39,623 nt of DNA from positions 1 to 39,623 of the forward strand of contig JAGLTB010000041.1 in assembly GCA_023270155.1 (NCBI GenBank), given 5' to 3'. This DNA comes from Candidatus Heimdallarchaeota archaeon (GTDB lineage: Archaea; Asgardarchaeota; Heimdallarchaeia; Heimdallarchaeales; Heimdallarchaeaceae). Positions 17,286 to 26,289 of this stretch are shown piece by piece; positions within the stretch are counted from its first letter, which is position 1, and the number at the start of each line of letters is the position of its first letter. The notes beneath the pieces were generated by a model. The model was given only the letters and a program-made list of their open reading frames with translations, ran no database searches and had not been told where the DNA came from. A program made the position numbers and the translations under genes.

Positions 17286-18293
17286 CTATTTTTTCTTTCT
17301 TTTGATTCGAATCGTGATTGCTATTAGTGCTGCGGATGAGATTATTGATAGAAACAAAATTTGCTGGAACTCACTTATATCAGGTAAATTAGTTGCGTTA
17401 GCTAGGAAAAAATTGACAAGATTGTTAACAAACATCTGACCATAGTGTAAATATCCAGTATCTGTAAATTGATCATACATGTGTTTAAAGTCGGCAAAGA
17501 CAACTTCCCCTGCAACAATTATATAACTTATCTTATCACCAAAAATAACTTTCTCACAAGCTAAGGCAGGATAATATCCTGTATCAGAAGAATAAGCATA
17601 AAAATCATAATCGGTATTGCTTAAATCCGTATCTGCAGATGTAGCGTTTTCATCATAGAATATTAAGACCTCTACGTTAGGTAAATCTTCTTTTCTTAAA
17701 TCGATGATCTCAGTTCCATTATAACCTAAAACAGACGTTGATCCGTGAAAATATATCCCATCTAAACAACCTGCTTTTGTTATGTTTGCAATAGAGCCAT
17801 TTCCATATCCTGTGGCTAAGAGTCTATACCATGCACCAAGTGAGTCAGCTGAATCCTGCATATGATCTGCTCCCATGCGAAGCGAAGAATTTAAGAAATC
17901 AAGTAAATCGTTTACATGACTTGGAGACCAAAAACCCCCATAATCGCTATCTCCAGTAACAAAAAGAGTGCGATTACCTAATTGTAGAAAATTCTTTATA
18001 ACGTTTTTTTCAGCTATTGTATAGCCAGTATCTGGTTGAGAGATAAAGAATCCTGATCTGCTCTCTAAACTAGTTATTGAATCATTGTTAATTTCGACTG
18101 TATTTCCAGAAAACGTCATATTACCTTTAAAATTGAAGAATTTATTATGATATGCTCCTCTTGAAATATCTATCATTACTTTAACATTTGATATATCAAT
18201 TTCAGTAAAATAACCTTCTATTTTAGTATTGCAAATAGAGAAGAAGAAAGTAAGAATAAGAGAGAAAGCGAGTAGTTGTTTCTTAGTCAACAT
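17286..18293 (-). CDS. Exported membrane-anchored protein, possibly with amidotransferase-like fold
   Basis: The 335-aa protein has a signal peptide (about 5-22), an outer domain and a C-terminal helix (about 308-328) ending in RIKRKKK. The phrase AEKNVIKNFLQLGNRTLFVTGDSDYGG resembles the strand-turn of class I glutamine-amidotransferase-like domains of the GldG/IFT52 type, in which ABC-associated and surface proteins lack the catalytic triad. Later strands VEVLIFYDEN and ISYIIVAGEVVFADF would fit that fold. I see no nucleophilic Cys in the expected elbow. Function unknown. Its promoter (TTTATTAATT on the minus strand, near 18316-18325) is back to back with the radA promoter. Confidence 0.65.
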   Translation of the reverse strand: MLTKKQLLAFSLILTFFFSICNTKIEGYFTEIDISNVKVMIDISRGAYHNKFFNFKGNMTFSGNTVEINNDSITSLESRSGFFISQPDTGYTIAEKNVIKNFLQLGNRTLFVTGDSDYGGFWSPSHVNDLLDFLNSSLRMGADHMQDSADSLGAWYRLLATGYGNGSIANITKAGCLDGIYFHGSTSVLGYNGTEIIDLRKEDLPNVEVLIFYDENATSADTDLSNTDYDFYAYSSDTGYYPALACEKVIFGDKISYIIVAGEVVFADFKHMYDQFTDTGYLHYGQMFVNNLVNFFLANATNLPDISEFQQILFLSIISSAALIAITIRIKRKKK

Positions 18294-18365
18294 AGTATTT
18301 TCTCTTACTTAGAATTAATAAACTTTTGCTGAGGAATTTGATTGGTGTTTTCAAGCTCGTTACCA

Positions 18366-18388
18366 CCTTTATAAAGTAAATTACGTAT
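18366..18388 (+). promoter_or_regulatory. radA promoter with extended conserved element
   Basis: CCTTTATAAAGTAAATTACGTAT contains a strong BRE/TATA core and the same downstream AAAGTAAATTAC stretch as the two cluster promoters at 7505 and 10574. The G of AAAG is 28 nt before ATG 18404, so the message is leaderless or nearly so. This rules out the TTG at 18395 as the likely start. Confidence 0.78.
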
Positions 18389-18403
18389 AAATTATTGAAA
18401 GAC

Positions 18404-19591
18404 ATGGCGTCCAAAGAAAGTGAAATAGAATCCAATGATTCAGCTCCTAGTAAAAAAGGAGCTAAGAAAACATCAACCGATTCTTTAATGGAATTTCTAA
18501 AAGGAATTAAGGGTCTCTCGGAGTCTATGCAAAAGAGAGTTCATAAGGTTCTTACAACTGAAGGGATAGTTGATCCTAGGGGTATAAGAGCTTTTACTCA
18601 AAAAGAACTTGAGAATCTTCCAGGTATAACAGATGCCACCGCTAGCCTTCTCTTCGGGCAATTTGAAAGCAAGAGAGACGGGAGTATTTTCTTATCGCTT
18701 GAGGAAAGAGAACAACTAGAGCTAGTTAGATCAAAAATTCTGACTGGAGCTAAGGAGCTAGATACATTACTTCAAGGCGGAATACCAACTGGAACTTTTG
18801 TCGAACTTTACGGAGCACCCCAGAGCGGGAAGTCTCAGATGTGTTATTCTATCAGTGTAAACTGCCTTCTGCCAAAAGATTTTGGTGGTTTAGAAGCAGG
18901 AGTAATTTGGTTGGACACTGAAGGTTCATTTAATTCTCAGAGATTAAAACAAGTTCTATCCTACTATGAATATACTTACAACATCCCAAAAGGGAAACTA
19001 AACACAGACAAATTCATGGTAGCTGCTACACGTACTCTAGCTCAAATTGAACTTGCTATAAAAGAAGCTGGAAAAATTATTCCAAAGAACAATGTTAAGC
19101 TATTAATTGTAGACAGTTTGATGGATCCATTCAGGAGTGAATACGGAGGATTAGGTGAATTAGCGAGCAGACAAAAACATCTGAATAGAGTTCTGCATAA
19201 TCTCATGAGAATCGCTGAAGCTTACGATTTAGCCGTTGTTTATACGAATCAAGTTATGGCGAATCCTGATCCATTTGCTACTGCGATGGACAAGGTTCAA
19301 CCTACAGGAGGTTTTATTCTCGGGCATGCTTCTGATATTCGCTTGTGGTTAAGAAGAGCAACTTCAAAGATTCGCAACCAATTTGATGCACCTAATGCTC
19401 GAAGAGCTCTTATTACAGATTGTGGTTGGTTACCTCAAGCTGAGTGTCATTTTAGTTTAGGGCCTTTTGGAATATGTGATGTTGCAGAAGAAGCTAAACA
19501 CAGAGAGTTAGCTTTAGAAATCGGATTTGATGTTAAGGAAGAAGCTAGTCAAGAAGAGGAGGTTCAAACAGAATTTGCTACAGTAGAGTGA
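18404..19591 (+). CDS. radA: RadA recombinase (archaeal Rad51/RecA)
   Basis: RadA forms ATP-bound filaments on single-stranded DNA and catalyses strand exchange in homologous recombination. The 395-aa protein has a Lys/Ser-rich N-terminal extension (1-30), an HhH-type domain (about 45-87, FTQKELENLPGITDATASLL) and a RecA core. Walker A is GAPQSGKS (137-144), and Walker B sits in LLIVDSLMDPFRSEY. Then come the motif ELASRQKHLNRVL, the L2-side motif YTNQVMANPD and GGFILGHASDIRLWLRR. It is longer than the usual 320-350 residues because of the N-terminal extension and an acidic C-terminal tail. The P-loop differs from the common RadA GEFGSGKT (an Ala-Pro-Gln stretch replaces Glu-Phe-Gly), so a RadA paralogue cannot be excluded. 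The stop overlaps the ribosome site of the giant surface-protein gene. Confidence 0.92.
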   Translation: MASKESEIESNDSAPSKKGAKKTSTDSLMEFLKGIKGLSESMQKRVHKVLTTEGIVDPRGIRAFTQKELENLPGITDATASLLFGQFESKRDGSIFLSLEEREQLELVRSKILTGAKELDTLLQGGIPTGTFVELYGAPQSGKSQMCYSISVNCLLPKDFGGLEAGVIWLDTEGSFNSQRLKQVLSYYEYTYNIPKGKLNTDKFMVAATRTLAQIELAIKEAGKIIPKNNVKLLIVDSLMDPFRSEYGGLGELASRQKHLNRVLHNLMRIAEAYDLAVVYTNQVMANPDPFATAMDKVQPTGGFILGHASDIRLWLRRATSKIRNQFDAPNARRALITDCGWLPQAECHFSLGPFGICDVAEEAKHRELALEIGFDVKEEASQEEEVQTEFATVE

Positions 19592-19597
19592 GGGGAG
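19591..19597 (+). promoter_or_regulatory. Strong Shine-Dalgarno site of the giant surface-protein gene
   Basis: AGGGGAG overlaps the last base of the radA stop codon and lies four bases before ATG 19602. With only 10 bases between the genes and no TATA box, it shows that the giant protein is probably translated from the radA transcript. Confidence 0.7.
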
Positions 19598-19601
19598 TAT
19601 T

Positions 19602-22600
19602 ATGCATAAATCTTGTTTCTTTCTTCTTATAATATTACTTTTTCCACTTCCTATTACACAATTGATAGTAGAAAATGTAAAAACGCCATCGATAGTTGTT
19701 AATGATTATTCTTATACAATTCAAGTTCAAGATAATGAAGATTCAACCAGTTTTCAACATCAGATAATTCGAATAATATCTGATTCTGATTCAGAACTAT
19801 TAGGTCAGTCAGCAGATCAATCCAATCTTCCATCATTAGCCCCAGCAGTTTACCCAAGTTATTCAAGCATTTCTAGCAACGTTTCCTCTATCCAAAGAGG
19901 AGAAAAGGTTGAAGCAACTGCAACAACTAAATTTGAGTTAATAGGAATGATGCCAGTTGATAGAGGTACTCATTACTGGTATGATTTAGAAGAGGTTTTA
20001 AGCGATTCTGAAGCATTTTCTAATACTATTTCATCCAATCTGCTAGCTATTGAGTTTTCCATTCCTGTAACGATTGGAATGATGGCCTTTGCCTTTAATC
20101 TTTCACAGATATCTTCACTTACTACTAATCAAATTGACTTCTATCTTACTGATAATATTTCAAGCTTTCAATCCGATTATCTTATGAAGTATGAAATTTC
20201 ATTTAATAATTATAATTTTCATAAGGATAACGCTGATTCTCCTCTGTTATTTGCTTTCTGGGATCATCCACTTTCCATTCAAGTGGATAACATTCTAGTA
20301 GCAGATACTAGTTATTATGTTATACTCTCGTCATCAAGTAGTTTTTCTCTTCAATGTTCTAATGACACAACAGGTGCGGATAACAACAGAGTTTATTCAT
20401 ACGAAAGTAGTAATTGGATTGAGCAATCTGGAGTAGATTTTCAATTCAATGTTTATTCAGGTTCATTTCTTACAAGCAGTTCTGTTGATTCCAGTGGTGA
20501 AACATCAACTATGTATGATTCAACAGGCTCTTCTGGTTTGTTTCATCTTTTTACTGCTTCATATTATGATAACAGTGCCCTATATGATTGTTCAGCAAAT
20601 TATGTTAGGATTAGCATATTAGATTCAGGTTATCCAGATTTTCTTATTCTCTCTTCCCCTCCCTCTGCTGAATATTCAGATTACATTGATTTAGTTGCAA
20701 AAGTTGAAAATCTGTTTCATCAACCTCTGCAAGATATCAATGTTAGTTACTATTATTCTAGTGATAATCAATCTTGGAGTTATCTGGATTCCGCACTGAG
20801 TAATCAGAATGGTTTTGCAACTCTACAACATACTATTAATCAACCCTCAGGTTTTGTTTATTTCAAAGCAATTGTCAATCTGATAGCAGCATATTCACAA
20901 ACGGAACAACATAAAGAAGGGATTGTTATCTCTATTCCTAGAGTCAATAGTGTTTATGGAAGTGTTGTAGGTTCTGCTACTTTCTCTGAGTACGTATTGA
21001 ATGCAGAGATTAAAGATAATGACTGGGATCCGTTAGAGGGATTAATCGTTCTGTTCTATATGCAAGGCATATTTGACCCAGTTGTTTCAGCTACAGATGA
21101 AACAGGATGGTCGAAAACTCCAATAGGACTGATAGAATGGGATGCAGGATATCATCCCAATTCATTCTGGATAGTTATTGATTTGGATTCAAACCTCTAT
21201 GATTTCCAAGCTACAACCTATGGGGATATAGATATAGGACCAAATAAAATAACGCTTCAAGCTTCTCAAACCTTCGAAAATCTCTGGAATGAACCAACAA
21301 TCATTGATTTTGGCTTTTCAGATCAGGAAGGAGATTCAATCCCCAATTTGAATTACGAAGCATTAGTTTACAGTGAACAAACAGGGATTAATACTTCTCT
21401 AGGAATTTATCAATCAGATCAAAACGGAAATGACACTATTTCTTTCCCTGCTGATTTTTTTGATCCTGGAAATTATATCTTTTACATAAAAGTCAGTTCA
21501 TATAATTATTATCATTTCGAGCATCCTCTAAATGTAGCAATTCAAAGTGATCAAGCAAAAATTAGTGTAGATTTAACCTCAAATATCACCTATGAATACA
21601 ACTCGAATTTAGAGGTAGTAGTTTATGTTGATGACCATTTAGGAAATCCATTAAGTGGTGTTTCAGTAGTAGTATATGTCTCCCTACCAAATTTCTACGA
21701 TTTCTGGAATGAGATATATACATTTCAAACTAATTCATCTGGTTATGCATCTATAGATTTGAATCTCAAAATGCAAGTTGGAGATCTACTAAATATACTG
21801 ATAACAACAGAAGATTATTACGATAATGGAATTTGTTATTATTCAAGTGCTGAATCGTCAATTATTTATGTTGAGTGCATCAAGGCTTCAAGTTCTTTTC
21901 AAGAATTGAGTGATATAAATTGTACAAATCAGGAGACAGTTACAATTTCAGGAAGATTAATGTCAAATGGAATAGCTATTGCTGGAGAAACTATCACAAT
22001 AACTATTTTAGGCCAGGAATACAATGTAATTACAGATTCTAATGGATATTTTACCTTAGATTATCTTGTTTCTAGTGGTGGAATAATAAATGTTGATTTT
22101 ATTTTTAACAGTTCGACTAATTATTTTGATGCTAATGGCTCTATATCATTAACCAGCTCTCCAGGAGATTTAGCTATCGAAAATTATGACATTCATCAGA
22201 ATACAACAAATCCAGTTGTATTTGAAGCAACATTACAATCAAACTTTGGTACCAATCCAGAAGGGGTTTTGGTTGATTTCTATTGGTATAACGGTGTGAG
22301 TTGGATTCTTATTGACTCTGCTTATACCGATAGCTCTGGATTGGCAACATTAGTCACAACAATCACATTCCCACTAGGTGAGTTTCTATGGAAAGCTGTA
22401 GTTAGCTCTTCTTCTGATTGGTATGGGACAGAAAGCATCAGAAACTTGAAAATAGGTTTTAACACAAATCTTCAGATCTCTTCAGTTTCAGAAATTGAAT
22501 ATCATTCAACTCTTCAAATTATAGTAGAAATTAGGGATGAATACAATAATCCGATACTTGTGGAAATAGCTTTCTATCTAAATGGGAGTTATATTGGATC

Positions 22601-25600
22601 AGCTTTTTCAAATCTTTCAGGAATAGCGATTTTTGAATATCTTATTGACTTCTCTCCTGGAAACTACAATCTTACAGCTGAGATGATACAAACAGGAATG
22701 TACCTAACTAGTTCAGACAGCAGTCCACTAAAAATAATTAAGACAAACAGCGTTATTTCAAGTTCAGATATATTCATTTACTATAATCAAACAGCTTCAA
22801 TAGCTGTTTATCTGTATTCTACATCAGGAGGTATAGCTTCAGAATATGTTACATTGAACATATCAGGAATCATAGAATTACAACTTCTTACAAACTCCTC
22901 AGGATGGGCAGAATGGCAAATACCGTCAATATCACCAGGAGTTTACAACGTCTATATTAGTTTCGAGGGGAATAATTTCTTCTTTGAAACAGAGCTCACA
23001 ATTACTTTAGATATCGATAAGATGTCTACAGAGATTACTCTGAATGCTCAAAATCAGTACTATGACTCAACTTACCAAATAGATGGTTATCTTCAGGATC
23101 AGTTCTTTCAACCAATAGCTGGAGAAGCTATAATCCTATACATCAATGGTAGTGAATTTCAAACTACAAATACTGACATATATGGTCATTATGAATTTTC
23201 TATCTCTCTTGAACCAGGAGTATATTTGATAGACATTGTATTCAGCGGAAACGATAATTATTTCGCATCAAGCTCAGAAAAAACTGTTTACATCTGGCAG
23301 TTAATTACTTCAATCCAAGGCACAGTTTCATGGGAAAATCTTACACTAACACTTGAAGCCATACTGGAGGATGGAAGTGGAAATCCTATAGTTGGTGAAA
23401 GTATACTCTTCTTTCTAAATGGAACTTTGGTAGGACAGAATATTACAGATGTAACAGGATTAGCTATACTAGTATTAGAAGATCAAATCCCTGGAATTTA
23501 TGAGATAGAGATTTTCTTTGCAGGAACTTCAATATATGAACAATCACAACAAATCATAGTTCTTCAGCAAGAAAAACTCCAAACTGAAGTTAGTGTTTAT
23601 GTTGGAGAAGGGATATATGCAACAACTAATACTTGGATTTTAGTACATCTTACATCAGCTGGCATTCCTCTTTCAAATAAGGATGTTCGAATATTGATCG
23701 ATGGAGTAGAATATTTCAGTTTGACCAACAGCTCTGGTTATGCACAGGTCTTTCTGGGCATATTATCTGATGCAAAGGACTATGATTTAGAAGTTATTTT
23801 TGATGGAGATGTTCTTTATTCTTCAGTTAATTACATAGCAATTTTTACGATAATGAAAGCTGAGTCATCAATCATTCTAGATTTCTCTTATGAAAATTAT
23901 CTACCTAAGCTAGATGGAAGTTTAAATGGACAAACTATGATGAGTGGAGAATATATCCATATATTCGTAAATGGAACAGAATATTTCATCCTTACGACTG
24001 ATTTTGAAGGTAAATTCTTAACTTCCCTTGATTTGGAAGCAGGAATCTATGAGATAACAGCTAGTTATTTTGGGAACTCTAACTATCTGGCTACAAATAA
24101 AATAGTAATTATTGAGATAGCAAAAACACCTACACAAATCGTGTCTTCAGCTTTCTTTAATCAAACTTATGGAATTGAGTATTCTTTCGAAATACAACTT
24201 TTTGATGCACTAAACAATCCATTAAAAGCAAATATTATCATCTCATTAGATGGAAATTATTATGCTACAATAACAACTGATGCTTTAGGATATGCAATAG
24301 TCATTCTTTCGGATTTAATATCTGAGGGAGCACATAGTCTCACTCTGGAATATCAAGGAAATTCTGTTTACTACCAAACATCTCTGAACATTGTATTCTA
24401 TACAAAATTCCTGATCGAAATAGAAGATATTCAGATGAATCCAGAATCCTTTGGAATTGTTGGTTCTCTTGAGGGAAGGATAAACACCTATGGAGGAACC
24501 TTGAATCAATTAGCATTTATTATTACTTTAGATGGAATTGATTATTTAATTGAAACAAATAGCACAGGACACTTTTCTTTTATTATAGACAAGTATCTCG
24601 ATGCAGGCACCTATTCCATTGCGTTTAGAGTTTATGAAACCATGAAAATTTTCTATTTTGAAACATCCTATATTATTGTAAAAGAAACTGGAGAATATAG
24701 TATTTCTCTAGATAGTCATCAGAGTATTTACAATCAAGCTGAAAATGTCTATGGAAGTGTTACATTTCTTGGCTCTCTACAAAATAACATAGATGTTGAG
24801 ATCTTCATTGATGGGATTTTCATAGGAATCATATCAACCAATTCTTTGGGTGAATTTACTATTCTATATTCCTGGTTGGATCTAACACCCGGTAGCTATA
24901 ATCTTACATTGATGGTAGTTTCAAATGATTCCAACCTAAAGGATACTTCTAAGGTATTCATGTTCGAAATAGGTAAGGATTCTGTCACACTACTAATTGA
25001 TTATGAAAATAATGTTGTTGAAAGCGACATGACTATCAGTATCTTTTTCCTAGATACTAATAACAATCTAATTCCTATGTTTTCCTTTACAATCAATATT
25101 GACGGTTTAATTATGAACGGAATCACAGATATCAATGGTTATGCAACATTAAGATTCAGATTGAATCAAGCTGGTTCTCTTCAGTTGATACTCTCAGCAG
25201 AAGAATCTGCATATTACCATGAATTCACTGATGCGGTTGTAATCAATGTTGAGAAATGTGATTCAAAGTTTGAAATAGAGAATAATACAGTTGCATATAA
25301 TAACTCAACAGGTTTAGCAATTTATCTCTATTCAATGAATAATAATCCTTTGAGTAACATGCCAATTTTTGTGGATTTCAACAATCAAACTTTAAGTAGA
25401 TATACAGATAGTGAAGGAAGAATAGTTCTTGATATTTCTGACATTACGACTGGATTTTACACATTAAAAATACTATTCAGTGGATCAGTAAACTACAATA
25501 GCTTAGAAATAGAGTATACAATCGAAATTGTTCCTCAACTGACATTTATCGAAATTATCGAAGAGGACCATGAAGTTCGAATCTATCTCTATGATAGCGA

Positions 25601-25940
25601 GAACAGGACCTTACCTTATAGAGAGATTGAAATCCATTATGTAAGTGAAAACGGAACTAATATTTTTTGGAAGGGATTTAGAACAAATTCTAAAGGTTAT
25701 ATATCGGTCGATTTAGATTCAAAAGATTTACCAGAAAAAGTAAACAAACTTCAATTAATATTCAATGGAGAAACTTTGTATAAGAATAGTTGGATTTTAG
25801 TAGACATTTCGAAACTAGTGGAATTTGGAAGAGGTGTTCTTGCTAATATGACTTGGCAAGCATTATTAGGAATTGCAAGTGTTTTGGGGCTAGTATCTTT
25901 CCTAGTAATCAGAAGAAGAAAGAAGATAAAACCACTCTAA
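19602..25940 (+). CDS. Giant exported Ig-repeat surface protein with C-terminal anchor
   Basis: 2,112 aa. A signal peptide (about 1-20) is followed by a beta-rich N-terminal part of about 330 residues. A long run of Ig-like repeats of about 85-100 residues then continues to near residue 2060. Recurrent phrases are NNPILVEIAFYLNG, LSNKDVRILIDGVEY, TNSSGYAQV/TDSNGYFTL and PGVYLIDIVFSGNDNYF, as in bacterial Ig-like (invasin/Big) and carboxypeptidase-regulatory-like modules of adhesins. The transmembrane helix (about 2081-2103) is followed by RRRKKIKPL, so the chain is anchored at its C-terminus. N-x-S/T sequons are frequent, consistent with N-glycosylation. Likely a stalk, S-layer-associated protein or adhesin. 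Its placement 10 nt after radA with a strong ribosome site is unusual for a surface protein. Confidence 0.88.
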   Translation: MHKSCFFLLIILLFPLPITQLIVENVKTPSIVVNDYSYTIQVQDNEDSTSFQHQIIRIISDSDSELLGQSADQSNLPSLAPAVYPSYSSISSNVSSIQRGEKVEATATTKFELIGMMPVDRGTHYWYDLEEVLSDSEAFSNTISSNLLAIEFSIPVTIGMMAFAFNLSQISSLTTNQIDFYLTDNISSFQSDYLMKYEISFNNYNFHKDNADSPLLFAFWDHPLSIQVDNILVADTSYYVILSSSSSFSLQCSNDTTGADNNRVYSYESSNWIEQSGVDFQFNVYSGSFLTSSSVDSSGETSTMYDSTGSSGLFHLFTASYYDNSALYDCSANYVRISILDSGYPDFLILSSPPSAEYSDYIDLVAKVENLFHQPLQDINVSYYYSSDNQSWSYLDSALSNQNGFATLQHTINQPSGFVYFKAIVNLIAAYSQTEQHKEGIVISIPRVNSVYGSVVGSATFSEYVLNAEIKDNDWDPLEGLIVLFYMQGIFDPVVSATDETGWSKTPIGLIEWDAGYHPNSFWIVIDLDSNLYDFQATTYGDIDIGPNKITLQASQTFENLWNEPTIIDFGFSDQEGDSIPNLNYEALVYSEQTGINTSLGIYQSDQNGNDTISFPADFFDPGNYIFYIKVSSYNYYHFEHPLNVAIQSDQAKISVDLTSNITYEYNSNLEVVVYVDDHLGNPLSGVSVVVYVSLPNFYDFWNEIYTFQTNSSGYASIDLNLKMQVGDLLNILITTEDYYDNGICYYSSAESSIIYVECIKASSSFQELSDINCTNQETVTISGRLMSNGIAIAGETITITILGQEYNVITDSNGYFTLDYLVSSGGIINVDFIFNSSTNYFDANGSISLTSSPGDLAIENYDIHQNTTNPVVFEATLQSNFGTNPEGVLVDFYWYNGVSWILIDSAYTDSSGLATLVTTITFPLGEFLWKAVVSSSSDWYGTESIRNLKIGFNTNLQISSVSEIEYHSTLQIIVEIRDEYNNPILVEIAFYLNGSYIGSAFSNLSGIAIFEYLIDFSPGNYNLTAEMIQTGMYLTSSDSSPLKIIKTNSVISSSDIFIYYNQTASIAVYLYSTSGGIASEYVTLNISGIIELQLLTNSSGWAEWQIPSISPGVYNVYISFEGNNFFFETELTITLDIDKMSTEITLNAQNQYYDSTYQIDGYLQDQFFQPIAGEAIILYINGSEFQTTNTDIYGHYEFSISLEPGVYLIDIVFSGNDNYFASSSEKTVYIWQLITSIQGTVSWENLTLTLEAILEDGSGNPIVGESILFFLNGTLVGQNITDVTGLAILVLEDQIPGIYEIEIFFAGTSIYEQSQQIIVLQQEKLQTEVSVYVGEGIYATTNTWILVHLTSAGIPLSNKDVRILIDGVEYFSLTNSSGYAQVFLGILSDAKDYDLEVIFDGDVLYSSVNYIAIFTIMKAESSIILDFSYENYLPKLDGSLNGQTMMSGEYIHIFVNGTEYFILTTDFEGKFLTSLDLEAGIYEITASYFGNSNYLATNKIVIIEIAKTPTQIVSSAFFNQTYGIEYSFEIQLFDALNNPLKANIIISLDGNYYATITTDALGYAIVILSDLISEGAHSLTLEYQGNSVYYQTSLNIVFYTKFLIEIEDIQMNPESFGIVGSLEGRINTYGGTLNQLAFIITLDGIDYLIETNSTGHFSFIIDKYLDAGTYSIAFRVYETMKIFYFETSYIIVKETGEYSISLDSHQSIYNQAENVYGSVTFLGSLQNNIDVEIFIDGIFIGIISTNSLGEFTILYSWLDLTPGSYNLTLMVVSNDSNLKDTSKVFMFEIGKDSVTLLIDYENNVVESDMTISIFFLDTNNNLIPMFSFTINIDGLIMNGITDINGYATLRFRLNQAGSLQLILSAEESAYYHEFTDAVVINVEKCDSKFEIENNTVAYNNSTGLAIYLYSMNNNPLSNMPIFVDFNNQTLSRYTDSEGRIVLDISDITTGFYTLKILFSGSVNYNSLEIEYTIEIVPQLTFIEIIEEDHEVRIYLYDSENRTLPYREIEIHYVSENGTNIFWKGFRTNSKGYISVDLDSKDLPEKVNKLQLIFNGETLYKNSWILVDISKLVEFGRGVLANMTWQALLGIASVLGLVSFLVIRRRKKIKPL

Positions 25941-26006
25941 AATCAAGCATAAACTTTTTATTAATCGAATCATAAATTGATATAGCATATTTCTGTGGGA
26001 TTAAAT

Positions 26007-26162
26007 ATGAGTGAAGAAGAAGAACAAGAGAAGAAAAGATTACCAGATGATGTTACAAAAGAGCTTCTGCAAAAAGCGGAGGACAAAATGTCTGATGTGA
26101 GTGAAGTTGCAGAAAAATTAGAAGGAAAGATTCCTACTAAACCCAAAGAAGAGGAAGAGTAG
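26007..26162 (+). CDS. Small acidic hypothetical protein, 51 aa
   Basis: This ORF is too short for the supplied track. ATG 26007 opens 51 codons ending at TAG, with product beginning MSEEEEQEKKRLPDDV and ending KEEEE. It is highly charged, with one probable amphipathic helix (VTKELLQKAEDKMSDVSEVAEKL). GTGGGA about 6 nt before the ATG could bind the ribosome, and an AT-rich TATA-like stretch lies near 25952-25965. The only ORF in the track here is its antisense shadow at 25970-26170. It precedes porA by about 130 nt but is not the ferredoxin-like delta subunit (no Cys). Function unknown. Confidence 0.65.
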   Translation: MSEEEEQEKKRLPDDVTKELLQKAEDKMSDVSEVAEKLEGKIPTKPKEEEE

Positions 26163-26255
26163 AAATACAATTACTTCCTCTAGTCTTATTTTATGTTATT
26201 TTTTTATAAATTTAGATTTGAATTTTTTAACGGTTTTTCAAAGCTGAATAGAGAG

Positions 26256-26266
26256 ATTTAATAAAT
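26256..26266 (+). promoter_or_regulatory. porAB TATA box
   Basis: ATTTAATAAAT ends 24 nt before ATG 26290, which is the leaderless spacing seen in other genes here. It favours this ATG over the TTG at 26284. Confidence 0.6.
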
Positions 26267-26289
26267 GAGTAATTTGGTTTTATTTGAAG

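Noticed and set aside
19602-25940. Mobile or phage origin of the giant gene
   Set aside because: Base composition and style match neighbouring surface genes, and no integrase, attachment site or tRNA is nearby.
25970-26170. 66-aa minus-strand ORF
   Set aside because: It is antisense to the 51-aa acidic plus-strand ORF, which has a ribosome site and a charged, helical product. The minus product is Ser/Phe-rich shadow sequence.
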